Of a DNA stretch of 64,000 nt, positions 16,271-24,943 are shown one piece after another. A model generated the notes under the pieces. It was not told where the DNA came from, did not search any database, and was given only the letters and a program-made list of their open reading frames with translations. The DNA lies in assembly GCA_038405435.1 (NCBI GenBank), contig JBBYHZ010000013.1. One strand, 5' to 3'. Numbering within the stretch: the first letter of the stretch is position 1; each line of letters starts with the position of its first letter. A program made the position numbers and the translations under genes. This DNA comes from Dryocola clanedunensis_A. GTDB taxonomy: Bacteria; Pseudomonadota; Gammaproteobacteria; Enterobacterales; Enterobacteriaceae.

Positions 16271-16987
16271 TCAGTTTACCAGCGCCGCCTTCTGCGACGC
16301 GACAATGGATTCAATTCCCCCTCGCGCCAGCGCCAGCAGCGCCAACAGCTCTTCATGGGAGAACGGCTCACCTTCGGCGGTGCCCTGGATCTCAATCATA
16401 CGACCGTCTTCCATCATCACGACGTTCATATCGGTTTCAGCCGCGGAATCTTCAACGTATTCCAGATCGCAAACCGCTTCGCCTTTCACAATCCCGACAG
16501 AAACTGCGGCAACCATGCCCTTCATCGGGTTGGTCTTAAGCTTACCGATCGCCACCAGCTTGTTCAGCGCATCTGCCAGCGCTACGCAAGCGCCGGTGAT
16601 GGAGGCGGTACGGGTGCCGCCGTCGGCCTGGAGCACATCGCAGTCCAGGGTAATGGTATATTCACCAAGCACTTTAAGATCGACCGCCGCGCGCAGCGAG
16701 CGGGCGATCAGGCGCTGGATCTCCAGAGTACGGCCGCCCTGCTTGCCTTTCGCCGCTTCACGGGCGTTACGGGTATGAGTGGAACGCGGCAGCATGCCGT
16801 ATTCTGCGGTGATCCAGCCCTGGCCCTGACCTTTCAGGAAGCGCGGAACGCCTTCTTCAACGGTGGCGGTGCACAGCACTTTGGTATCGCCAAACTCGAC
16901 CAGCACGGAACCTTCAGCGTGTTTGGTGTAATTACGGGTCAGGGTGACTGGGCGCACTTGTTCGGCGCTACGACCTGATGGACGCAT
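16271..16987 (-). CDS. rph: Ribonuclease PH
   Basis: Phosphorolytic 3'-5' exoribonuclease that trims tRNA 3' ends. 238 residues with the family's RPVTLTRNYTKHAEGSVLVEFG start, GMLPRSTHTRNAREA and the phosphate-binding LDCDVLQADGGTRTASITG. The full C-terminal part is present (ends IESIVASQKAALVN), so the gene does not carry the frameshift known from E. coli K-12 laboratory strains. ATG 16987 matches the E. coli start. It serves as leader cistron for pyrE. Confidence 0.97.
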   Translation of the reverse strand: MRPSGRSAEQVRPVTLTRNYTKHAEGSVLVEFGDTKVLCTATVEEGVPRFLKGQGQGWITAEYGMLPRSTHTRNAREAAKGKQGGRTLEIQRLIARSLRAAVDLKVLGEYTITLDCDVLQADGGTRTASITGACVALADALNKLVAIGKLKTNPMKGMVAAVSVGIVKGEAVCDLEYVEDSAAETDMNVVMMEDGRMIEIQGTAEGEPFSHEELLALLALARGGIESIVASQKAALVN

Positions 16988-17110
16988 GGGTATTCTCCGG
17001 CTAAAACGAATGTGGCTGCGCATTATACGGGCTTCGCGCGCTTATTCCTATCCTGCCCGGCCAGGCATGGCTATAATCCTCCCATCGATTGCACAACACG
17101 GTTACGAATT

Positions 17111-17974
17111 ATGATCCGCAGTATGACCGCCTATGCCCGGCGTGAAGTAAAAGGCGAATGGGGCAGCGCCTCCTGGGAGTTACGTTCAGTCAACCAGCGT
17201 TATCTCGAAACTTATATTCGCATGCCGGAGCAGTTCCGCAGCCTGGAGCCCGTGGCGCGCGAACGCATTCGTACCCGCTTAACGCGCGGCAAGATTGAAT
17301 GCAACCTGCGTTTTGAACCCGACGCCAGCGCGCAAAGCTCGCTTCTGCTGAACGAAAAGCTGGCAAAACAGCTCGTTGAAGCAGCGAACTGGGTAAAAAT
17401 GCAAAGCGACGAAGGCGAAATCAACCCGGTTGATATTCTGCGCTGGCCGGGCGTCATGTCCGCTCAGGAGCAGGATCTGGATGCTATCACCGCTGAAATT
17501 CTGGCGGCGCTGGACGGCGCGCTGGATGACTTTATCGTCGCCCGCGAAACAGAAGGCCAGGCCCTGAAGGCGCTTATCGAGCAGCGTCTTGAAGGCGTCA
17601 GCACCGAAGTCACCAAAGTCCGCGCGCAAATGCCGGAAGTGATGAAGTGGCAGCGCGACCGCCTGGTGGGCAAGCTGGAAGAGGCACAGGTTCAGCTTGA
17701 GAACACCCGTCTTGAGCAGGAGCTGGTGCTCATGGCGCAGCGCATTGACGTTGCCGAAGAGCTGGACCGCCTGGAAGCGCACGTCAAAGAAACATATAAC
17801 ATCCTGAAGAAGAAAGAGGCCGTTGGCCGCCGCCTCGACTTTATGATGCAGGAGTTCAACCGCGAGTCGAACACCCTGGCGTCAAAATCCATCAATGCCG
17901 ATATCACGAATTCAGCCATCGAGCTGAAAGTACTGATCGAGCAGATGCGCGAGCAGATTCAGAATATCGAGTAA
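17111..17974 (+). CDS. yicC: Endoribonuclease YicC family protein
   Basis: 287 residues, the same length as E. coli YicC. It begins MIRSMTAYARREVKGEWGSA and ends with the conserved NTLASKSINADITNSAIELKVLIEQMREQIQNIE stretch (DUF1732), with a coiled-coil segment around residues 190-250. E. coli YicC has been reported to act in RNA decay and to affect the sRNA RyhB; homologues are endoribonucleases. It diverges from rph and is followed by a strong terminator. The frame is open upstream of ATG 17111 without family similarity. Confidence 0.95.
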   Translation: MIRSMTAYARREVKGEWGSASWELRSVNQRYLETYIRMPEQFRSLEPVARERIRTRLTRGKIECNLRFEPDASAQSSLLLNEKLAKQLVEAANWVKMQSDEGEINPVDILRWPGVMSAQEQDLDAITAEILAALDGALDDFIVARETEGQALKALIEQRLEGVSTEVTKVRAQMPEVMKWQRDRLVGKLEEAQVQLENTRLEQELVLMAQRIDVAEELDRLEAHVKETYNILKKKEAVGRRLDFMMQEFNRESNTLASKSINADITNSAIELKVLIEQMREQIQNIE

Positions 17975-17993
17975 TTGCCAGCGTCTGAATGAG

Positions 17994-18018
17994 GCCCGCC
18001 GCAAGCGGGCTTTTTTTT
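17994..18018 (+). terminator. Intrinsic terminator after yicC
   Basis: GCCCGC, loop CGCAA, GCGGGC, then eight T. It sits between yicC and the convergent unknown gene at 18022-18411. Confidence 0.9.
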
Positions 18019-18021
18019 CGA

Positions 18022-18411
18022 CTATAAGCCATAAGACAGTAGCTGCTCTGCCGTTATTAACCCCATTTTCTCAAGCTGTATTGCCACCGCCCGCACCGAA
18101 CGACAGAACTCATGGCTGAGCATTTCCGGTGTTTTTCCAGCCCGGTAATCGGCTTCCAGCCGCTGCTTCTCATCCTCACTCCAGGGGAAAAATGATTTAG
18201 CTGGTTTGCCCTGGGCAAGATTTTTCTGCTGCCGCTCTTCTGGCGTCAGCCTGGTTTTCTTTTCTGTCGGGCGCTGAATAAACTCTTCTGCCAACGTAAA
18301 CAGCTGGCGAATCAGATCCGGGGCATGGGCTATGGAGGTACGGGGCAGTAGCTCTCCGGTATCAGGATTGATGCCGTTCGCCAGCGCTTTTAACATGACT
18401 GAGGTATTCAT
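18022..18411 (-). CDS. Unknown 129-residue protein with a possible HTH
   Basis: I do not recognise this protein. It lies between yicC and yicG, where E. coli K-12 carries dinD. The N-terminal part reads VMLKALANGINPDTGELLP. The middle is basic and rich in Glu, Lys and Gln (residues 50-75). The C-terminal 45 residues, FPWSEDEKQRLEADYRAG onward to VAIQLEKMGLI, have the Trp-acidic-helix, G-turn, helix, R-S-x-x-A-I-x-x-x-L pattern of Myb/GcrA-like helix-turn-helix proteins, so DNA or nucleoprotein binding is plausible. The upstream 190 bases are AT-rich. No signal peptide or membrane segment. Confidence 0.7.
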   Translation of the reverse strand: MNTSVMLKALANGINPDTGELLPRTSIAHAPDLIRQLFTLAEEFIQRPTEKKTRLTPEERQQKNLAQGKPAKSFFPWSEDEKQRLEADYRAGKTPEMLSHEFCRSVRAVAIQLEKMGLITAEQLLSYGL

Positions 18412-18605
18412 TATTATGACTCCTGTCTTTACCGCTAATTAAACTCATCATTAATTTTTAAATCTTAATAAAAAACCCTATATTTCCTGCTAAATAAGCA
18501 ACAATCGCATTAATTAAACTAATCCAAATAAGACTCTGTTAGAAAATCTCAATCGTGACACAACGCACAAAACGTTACCCTCTGCTGATAGTTCTGGAGG
18601 GATTC

Positions 18606-19223
18606 ATGCTGCTACATATTCTCTATCTGATTGGCATTACCGCCGAGGCGATGACCGGCGCGCTGGCGGCTGGCCGCCGTCGTATGGACACCTTCGGCGT
18701 CATTATTATTGCTACGGCCACCGCGTTAGGCGGCGGCTCGGTGCGCGATATCCTGCTGGGACATTACCCACTCGGCTGGGTTAAACACCCCGAGTACGTG
18801 GTTATCGTGGCTATAGCCGCCATTCTGACGACTATTTTTGCCCCGGTAATGCCGCATCTGCGCCGCCTGTTTCTGGTGCTTGATGCTTTGGGTCTGGTGG
18901 TCTTTTCCATCATTGGCGCACAGATAGCCCTGGATATGGGCGAAGGCCCGGTCATCGCCATCATTGCCGCTGTCGTCACCGGGGTATTCGGTGGCGTGCT
19001 GCGGGACATGTTCTGCAAACGCATTCCGCTGGTCTTTCAGAAGGAGCTTTACGCCGGTATCGCCTTTGCCTCCGCCGTTTTGTATGTCGTTCTGCAGCAC
19101 TACGTTTCCAGCCAGGACGTTGTGGTGATCGCGACCTTAATCTTCGGCTTTACCGCACGGCTGCTGGCACTGCGCCTGCGTCTTGGCCTGCCAGTCTTTC
19201 ATTACAAGCATGCCGATCACTGA
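18606..19223 (+). CDS. yicG: TRIC-type channel family inner membrane protein YicG
   Basis: 205 residues, same as E. coli YicG (UPF0126). Seven hydrophobic segments arranged as two repeats of a three-helix unit, each with a G-G-x-x-R-D motif: GGGSVRDILLG and GVFGGVLRDMFC. This is the bacterial TRIC cation channel fold; the ion and role in the cell are not established. ATG 18606 has an ideal GGAGG ribosome site; the frame is open from 18555 but lacks one. It overlaps convergent ligB by 7 bases. Confidence 0.92.
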   Translation: MLLHILYLIGITAEAMTGALAAGRRRMDTFGVIIIATATALGGGSVRDILLGHYPLGWVKHPEYVVIVAIAAILTTIFAPVMPHLRRLFLVLDALGLVVFSIIGAQIALDMGEGPVIAIIAAVVTGVFGGVLRDMFCKRIPLVFQKELYAGIAFASAVLYVVLQHYVSSQDVVVIATLIFGFTARLLALRLRLGLPVFHYKHADH

Positions 19224-20908
19224 TCCACAAAACCCTTAATCCCCTGCCGGGCCAGGTAAGCTGCCAGCGAGCTGACGGTTGGATAGTTAACAAATTCAAC
19301 CAGCTTTTTAGCCCGCGTTGCCCCTATGCCCGGGAGTAATTGCCAGCTGACTTCATCGCGGGCCAGCAGCTCACGCCAGTGCGAATCGGTCATCATATTT
19401 AGCGCAGCTTTTGGTATGGGTAATCCAAACGCCAGCAGCCAGCGACGAAACGGCTGCTGACGCGCCAGGGAGAACTGATGCCAGATTTGTGCCGCTCTGG
19501 CAGATGAGATCCCGCTGACCCGGCTGATATCGCCCACGCTTAGCTGTAGCCATGAAAAGAGATGCTCAAGGCCGACGGCAAGATGCAGCTGCTGCCACGT
19601 GCCCGCTTTAACGCCGCTGATATTCAGTACGGCGGGTGTGCTTAGCCAGACCAGGCGAGAAAGAAACTGTTCACGACACGCCGACGCGCTGTAGAGGCAG
19701 CTCATCGGGGTCAGCCTGAGAGGATCGGGCGGCTCTGGCTTATCACGCTGAGTGACCCGCCATACCACCTCGTCTATGCGGGGGATCCCCTGCCCCGCAA
19801 GGCTTATCATCACCTGGTCCCCCGGCGCGATATCCAGCGCCTGCCAGCGTTTTACCGAGCCCACGTTCACGCGCTTGATCTGTTTGTCGTCAAGCTGAAG
19901 CGGCTCCAGATCCAGCACCACTGAGATCTTGCCCGTGCGGCCTACAGCGAAGCTTATACCCTTCACATCGGCGAGCTGCTGCGCGGGCGGATACTTCCAT
20001 GCCGCAAGCCAGGTTGACTGACCGGGCTGCCAGAATTTCCCGCCAGGTTCATTTCCCTGATGGATAACAATACCGTCAGTCACAAACGGCAGCGGCGAGC
20101 TAAACCAGCGTTTTCGTAAGTCTGATATCTCATCAAGGGTAGAAACAGGTTTTGACCAGGTTTTGGCGAGCGTAAAACCCGCTTCGGCTAATGCATCAAG
20201 CTTCATCCCAAAACTGGCCGGGCCGTCCGGCCATGCCCAGATAAACACGCCGAACTGATTCAGGAAACCCGGCGTGGCATTGCGCATCATGGCGCCCGCG
20301 ACTTTCCCCCTGGCATTGAGACCCCCCATAGATTTTTGCATATGCCCATCGCGCTTCCAGAACAGTTCGCCCTGCAAAATGCTGTTTGCCAGCGGTCCGG
20401 TAACATTGAGGGGTATAGCACTGATTTTTTCGGCTTTCGCTGTCCAGTCCTCGCCTTTCAGGCCATCCCCACGGCTGAGCATCCGGGTAAGCTTTCCGTG
20501 TTGATAAACAAGGGTGATAGCGACGCCATCCACCTTCGGCTGTACCCACAGATCCGCCTTATTTCCGATCCATTTAGCAACCGCTGCGCTGTCAGAAAGC
20601 TTTTTCACGCCGGTATGCGCAACAGGATGCCGGGCTTTCCCGTACGTAGTGAGTTCGGGCGGCGCTTGCGCCGCGTCTGGCTGATGACAACGCTGCCAGC
20701 CGTTAAGCCTGGCCCGCAGCTGATCGTAGACAGCATCGCTCGTCGTGCTGGTGCCATCCCGGTAGTAGGCGATATCCCACTGTGTCAGCTGGGTTTTGAG
20801 CTTATTGATTTCCTGACTGGTCTGCCCCGGTGACCAGTCCGGGCATGAAGCCCGTACACCGCCCGAGCTGAAGAAAATTATTAAGAGCAGAGCTTTTAAC
20901 CACGCCAT
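19217..20908 (-). CDS. ligB: NAD-dependent DNA ligase LigB
   Basis: 563 residues, near the 560 of E. coli LigB, the second and dispensable NAD-dependent ligase. The adenylation motif K-x-D-G is in WVQPKVDGVAITL; the OB-fold and helix-hairpin-helix region follow (VGDISRVSGISSARAAQ and LLPGIGATRAKKLVEF). It lacks the zinc finger and BRCT domain of LigA, as expected. Unusually, it starts with a hydrophobic stretch (AWLKALLLIIFFSSGGVRAS) that looks like a signal peptide. ATG 20908 follows GGAGG by five bases. The region upstream is the gmk promoter region. Confidence 0.93.
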   Translation of the reverse strand: MAWLKALLLIIFFSSGGVRASCPDWSPGQTSQEINKLKTQLTQWDIAYYRDGTSTTSDAVYDQLRARLNGWQRCHQPDAAQAPPELTTYGKARHPVAHTGVKKLSDSAAVAKWIGNKADLWVQPKVDGVAITLVYQHGKLTRMLSRGDGLKGEDWTAKAEKISAIPLNVTGPLANSILQGELFWKRDGHMQKSMGGLNARGKVAGAMMRNATPGFLNQFGVFIWAWPDGPASFGMKLDALAEAGFTLAKTWSKPVSTLDEISDLRKRWFSSPLPFVTDGIVIHQGNEPGGKFWQPGQSTWLAAWKYPPAQQLADVKGISFAVGRTGKISVVLDLEPLQLDDKQIKRVNVGSVKRWQALDIAPGDQVMISLAGQGIPRIDEVVWRVTQRDKPEPPDPLRLTPMSCLYSASACREQFLSRLVWLSTPAVLNISGVKAGTWQQLHLAVGLEHLFSWLQLSVGDISRVSGISSARAAQIWHQFSLARQQPFRRWLLAFGLPIPKAALNMMTDSHWRELLARDEVSWQLLPGIGATRAKKLVEFVNYPTVSSLAAYLARQGIKGFVDQ

Positions 20909-21162
20909 AGCGACCTCCGTATCAAGACGAGGGAGATATAGCGCGTTGTTGTATCCACGGCGAGAGCGAGGTGTAAACACTGCGGAGCGTTTTCAGAGAA
21001 AGCGTTCGCGTTGCATAAACTGAACAAAAAAACTGGAAAATACTGCGCATTTTTCTGCAAAACAGCCCAGGGAGCATGACAAATTCTCCGTGCTGCCGCA
21101 TCGCCGTGTATAATAGGCCGGTAAATGCTCTTCTTTTATCCTTACCGAATAAGTTAGAACTC

Positions 21163-21786
21163 ATGGCTCAAGGCACGCTTTATATAGTTTCCGCTCCAAG
21201 TGGCGCGGGGAAATCCAGCCTCATTCAGGCTTTGTTAAAAACGCAACCGCTGTATGACACGCAGGTTTCCATTTCCCATACCACTCGTGGCGTACGCCCC
21301 GGTGAAAACCATGGTGAACACTATTTCTTCGTCAGTAAGGAAGAGTTCAGGCAGATGATTGCCGAAGATGCTTTCCTCGAACACGCGGAAGTATTCGGTA
21401 ATTATTACGGCACTTCGCGCCATGCTATTGAGCAGGTTCTGGCAACGGGTGTTGACGTGTTTCTGGATATCGACTGGCAGGGCGCGCAGCAAATTCGCCA
21501 GAAAATGCCGCAGGCGCGCAGTATCTTTGTCTTGCCGCCGTCGAAAGATGAGTTAGACCGCCGCCTGCGTGGCCGCGGGCAGGACAGCGAAGAAGTCATT
21601 GCAAAGCGTATGGAACAGGCCGTTGCTGAAATGAGCCACTACGCCGAATATGATTATCTTATCGTCAACGACGATTTCGACACCGCGCTGTCAGATTTAA
21701 AGATTATTATCCGTGCCGAGCGTCTGCGAATGGGCCGCCAAAAAGCACGACATGACGCTTTAATCAGCAAACTATTGGCAGACTGA
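21163..21786 (+). CDS. gmk: Guanylate kinase
   Basis: Phosphorylates GMP to GDP. 207 residues as in E. coli. Walker A loop SAPSGAGKSSL, GMP-binding THTTR-type segment (SHTTRGVRPGE) and LDIDWQGAQQIR are all present. First gene of gmk-rpoZ-spoT-trmH-recG. A perfect -10 TATAAT at 21109-21114, 49 bases before the start, marks the likely promoter, with a poor -35. ATG 21163 is the start matching the family; the frame is open upstream. Confidence 0.97.
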   Translation: MAQGTLYIVSAPSGAGKSSLIQALLKTQPLYDTQVSISHTTRGVRPGENHGEHYFFVSKEEFRQMIAEDAFLEHAEVFGNYYGTSRHAIEQVLATGVDVFLDIDWQGAQQIRQKMPQARSIFVLPPSKDELDRRLRGRGQDSEEVIAKRMEQAVAEMSHYAEYDYLIVNDDFDTALSDLKIIIRAERLRMGRQKARHDALISKLLAD

Positions 21787-21840
21787 GCCCAGTTTCAGTA
21801 TCATGCCCAGTCATTTCTTCATCTGTTGGAGCTTTAAAAT

Positions 21841-22116
21841 ATGGCACGCGTAACCGTTCAGGACGCAGTAGAGAAAATTGGTAACCGTTTTGACCTGGTA
21901 CTGGTCGCCGCACGTCGCGCTCGTCAGATGCAGACTGGTGGTAAAGATCCACTGGTACCTGAAGAAAACGATAAAACGACCGTTATCGCACTGCGCGAAA
22001 TCGAAGAAGGGTTGATCACCAACCAGATTCTCGATGTGCGTGATCGTCAGGAGCAGCAAGAGCAGGAAGCCGCAGAACTGCAGGCCGTTACCGCTATTGC
22101 TGAAGGTCGTCGTTAA
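21841..22116 (+). CDS. rpoZ: RNA polymerase omega subunit
   Basis: 91 residues, identical in length to E. coli omega. The conserved MARVTVQDAVEKIGNRFDLV start and the KTTVIALREIEEG helix that clamps the beta' C-terminus are present. Omega aids polymerase assembly and forms ppGpp site 1 with beta'. Coupling with spoT 19 bases downstream is therefore functionally apt. Confidence 0.98.
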   Translation: MARVTVQDAVEKIGNRFDLVLVAARRARQMQTGGKDPLVPEENDKTTVIALREIEEGLITNQILDVRDRQEQQEQEAAELQAVTAIAEGRR

Positions 22117-22135
22117 TTAGCCCTGCGGGTAGCCC

Positions 22136-24247
22136 TTGTATCTGTTTGAAAGCCTGAATCAGCTGATTCAACAATACTTGCCCGAGGAGCAGATTAAGCG
22201 CCTTCGGCAAGCTTATCTTGTCGCACGTGATGCTCACGAGGGACAAGCACGTTCAAGCGGTGAACCCTATATCACCCATCCCGTAGCGGTTGCCTGCATT
22301 CTGGCCGAGATGAAACTCGACTATGAAACGCTGATGGCGGCCCTGCTGCATGATGTGATCGAAGACACCCCCGCCACCTACCAGGATATGGAACAGCTGT
22401 TTGGCAAAAGCGTTGCCGAACTGGTGGAAGGGGTTTCTAAGCTCGACAAACTGAAATTCCGCGATAAGAAAGAGGCGCAGGCCGAAAACTTCCGCAAAAT
22501 GATCATGGCGATGGTGCAGGATATCCGCGTCATTCTGATCAAACTCGCCGACCGCACGCACAATATGCGCACGCTGGGGTCTTTGCGCCCGGACAAGCGC
22601 CGCCGCATCGCCCGCGAAACCCTCGAAATCTATAGCCCGCTGGCTCACCGTCTTGGTATTCATCACCTGAAGACCGAGCTGGAAGAACTGGGCTTTGAAG
22701 CGCTCTACCCGAACCGTTACCGCGTCATTAAAGAAGTGGTCAAAGCGGCGCGCGGCAACCGTAAAGAGATGATTCAGAAAATCCTCTCGGAAATCGACGG
22801 GCGTTTACAGGAAGCTGGCATCCCTTGCCGCGTCAGCGGTCGCGAAAAACACCTCTATTCCATCTACTGCAAAATGACGCTTAAAGAGCAGCGTTTCCAC
22901 TCGATCATGGACATCTACGCCTTCCGCGTTATCGTTCATGACATGGACACCTGTTACCGCGTCCTTGGCCAGATGCACAGCCTCTATAAGCCGCGCCCTG
23001 GCCGGGTGAAAGACTATATCGCCATTCCAAAGGCGAACGGCTATCAGTCGCTGCACACCTCCATGATTGGCCCGCACGGCGTGCCGGTTGAGGTGCAGAT
23101 CCGTACCGAAGATATGGACCAGATGGCAGAGATGGGGGTTGCGGCACACTGGGCTTATAAAGAGCAGGGTGAGAGCAGCACAACTGCGCAAATCCGTGCC
23201 CAGCGCTGGATGCAAAGCCTGCTGGAACTGCAGCAGAGCGCCGGTAGCTCATTTGAATTTATCGAAAGCGTCAAATCCGATCTCTTCCCGGATGAGATTT
23301 ACGTTTTCACCCCGGAAGGGCGAATTGTCGAACTGCCGGCGGGCGCAACCCCGGTCGACTTCGCCTATGCGGTGCATACCGATATCGGCCACGCCTGCGT
23401 GGGTGCCCGCGTAGACCGCCAGCCCTATCCGCTGTCCCAGCCGCTGACCAGCGGTCAGACTATCGAAATTATTACCGCACCGGGCGCACGTCCGAATGCG
23501 GCCTGGCTTAACTTTGTCGTCAGCTCCAAAGCGCGCGCCAAAATTCGCCAGATGCTCAAAAACCTCAAGCGCGACGACTCGGTGAGCCTGGGCCGCCGTT
23601 TGCTGAACCACGCTTTAGGCGGCAGCCGCAAGCTTGCCGAGATCCCACCGGAAAGCATCCAGCGTGAGCTTGAGCGCATGAAGCTCGCCTCGCTTGATGA
23701 TTTACTGGCGGAGATTGGCCTGGGCAACGCCATGAGCGTCGTGGTAGCGAAGAACCTGCAGGGTGATTCCCCGACCGCGCTGCAACCCGGCACAATGCCG
23801 CACAGCCATCTGCCTATCAAAGGCGCGGACGGCGTGCTGATCACCTTTGCGAAATGCTGCCGCCCGATCCCCGGCGACCCGATTGTCGCGCACGTCAGCC
23901 CGGGCAAAGGCCTGGTTATCCACCATGAGTCCTGCCGCAACATCCGTGGTTATCAGAAAGAACCAGAGAAGTTTATGGCGGTGGAGTGGGATAAAGAGGC
24001 GGAGCAGGAGTTCGTCACCGAAATCAAGGTGGATATGTTCAACCACCAGGGTGCGCTGGCAAACCTGACGGCGGCGCTGAACAACGCGGGTTCCAATATT
24101 CAAAGCCTCAATACGGAAGAGAAAGATGGCCGCGTCTACAGCGCGTTCATTCGCCTGACCGCCCGCGATCGTATCCATCTGGCAAACCTCATGCGCAAAA
24201 TCCGCGTGATGCCGGACGTGATTAAAGTCACCCGCAACAGAAACTAG
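22136..24247 (+). CDS. spoT: Bifunctional (p)ppGpp synthetase/hydrolase SpoT
   Basis: 703 residues against 702 in E. coli. Order of domains: HD hydrolase (HPVAVACILAEM, LLHDVIEDT, residues 45-75), synthetase (about 190-330, with RVSGREKHLYSIYCKM), TGS (about 385-445, DEIYVFTPEGRIVELPAGAT), zinc-finger-like region (FAKCCRPIPGDPI) and C-terminal ACT/RRM. The protein degrades ppGpp and makes it weakly under carbon, iron or fatty acid starvation. Start is TTG at 22136, as in E. coli, a rare start that keeps expression low. Confidence 0.98.
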   Translation: MYLFESLNQLIQQYLPEEQIKRLRQAYLVARDAHEGQARSSGEPYITHPVAVACILAEMKLDYETLMAALLHDVIEDTPATYQDMEQLFGKSVAELVEGVSKLDKLKFRDKKEAQAENFRKMIMAMVQDIRVILIKLADRTHNMRTLGSLRPDKRRRIARETLEIYSPLAHRLGIHHLKTELEELGFEALYPNRYRVIKEVVKAARGNRKEMIQKILSEIDGRLQEAGIPCRVSGREKHLYSIYCKMTLKEQRFHSIMDIYAFRVIVHDMDTCYRVLGQMHSLYKPRPGRVKDYIAIPKANGYQSLHTSMIGPHGVPVEVQIRTEDMDQMAEMGVAAHWAYKEQGESSTTAQIRAQRWMQSLLELQQSAGSSFEFIESVKSDLFPDEIYVFTPEGRIVELPAGATPVDFAYAVHTDIGHACVGARVDRQPYPLSQPLTSGQTIEIITAPGARPNAAWLNFVVSSKARAKIRQMLKNLKRDDSVSLGRRLLNHALGGSRKLAEIPPESIQRELERMKLASLDDLLAEIGLGNAMSVVVAKNLQGDSPTALQPGTMPHSHLPIKGADGVLITFAKCCRPIPGDPIVAHVSPGKGLVIHHESCRNIRGYQKEPEKFMAVEWDKEAEQEFVTEIKVDMFNHQGALANLTAALNNAGSNIQSLNTEEKDGRVYSAFIRLTARDRIHLANLMRKIRVMPDVIKVTRNRN

Positions 24248-24249
24248 CT

Positions 24250-24939
24250 ATGAATCCTCAACGTTATGCGCGTATCTGCGAAATGCTCGCCAGGCGCCAG
24301 CCTGACCTGACCGTCTGCATGGAGCAGGTTCATAAGCCCCATAACGTCTCGGCGATTATCCGTACGGCGGACGCGGTGGGCGTGCATGAAGTCCACGCCG
24401 TCTGGCCGGGAAACCGCATGCGGACCATGGCCTCTTCTGCGGCGGGCAGCAACTCCTGGGTCGAAGTGAAAACCCACCGTACGATTGGTGATGCGGTCGC
24501 TCAGCTTAAAAGCAGCGGCATGCAGATCCTCGCCACCAACCTATCTGACAAGGCCGTCGACTTCCGCGAGATTGATTACACGCGTCCGACCTGCATCCTG
24601 ATGGGCCAGGAAAAAACTGGCATTACGGCTGAAGCCTTAGCGCTGGCTGACCAGGATATCATTATTCCGATGATCGGCATGGTGCAGTCGCTTAACGTCT
24701 CCGTTGCCTCCGCGCTTATTCTCTACGAAGCGCAGCGCCAGCGTCAGAACGCCGGCATGTACCAGCGCGAAAACAGCACTCTGCCGGAATCTGAACAGCA
24801 GCGCCTGCTGTTTGAGGGCGGTTACCCTGTGCTGGCACGCGTCTCTCGTCGTAAAGGTCTGCCCTACCCCCATGTGAATCAGCAAGGTGAGATCGAAGCT
24901 GATGCCGCATGGTGGGCCACAATGCAGTCCGCGGAGTGA
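24250..24939 (+). CDS. trmH: tRNA (Gm18) 2'-O-methyltransferase TrmH
   Basis: Methylates the ribose of G18 in tRNAs. 229 residues as in E. coli. SPOUT motifs: the N-terminal HKPHNVSAIIRTADAVG (motif 1, catalytic Arg), ILMGQEKTGI (motif 2) and MVQSLNVSVASALILYE (motif 3, knot). 2 bases after spoT and 4 bases before recG: a tight operon. Confidence 0.97.
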   Translation: MNPQRYARICEMLARRQPDLTVCMEQVHKPHNVSAIIRTADAVGVHEVHAVWPGNRMRTMASSAAGSNSWVEVKTHRTIGDAVAQLKSSGMQILATNLSDKAVDFREIDYTRPTCILMGQEKTGITAEALALADQDIIIPMIGMVQSLNVSVASALILYEAQRQRQNAGMYQRENSTLPESEQQRLLFEGGYPVLARVSRRKGLPYPHVNQQGEIEADAAWWATMQSAE

Positions 24940-24943
24940 TCCC

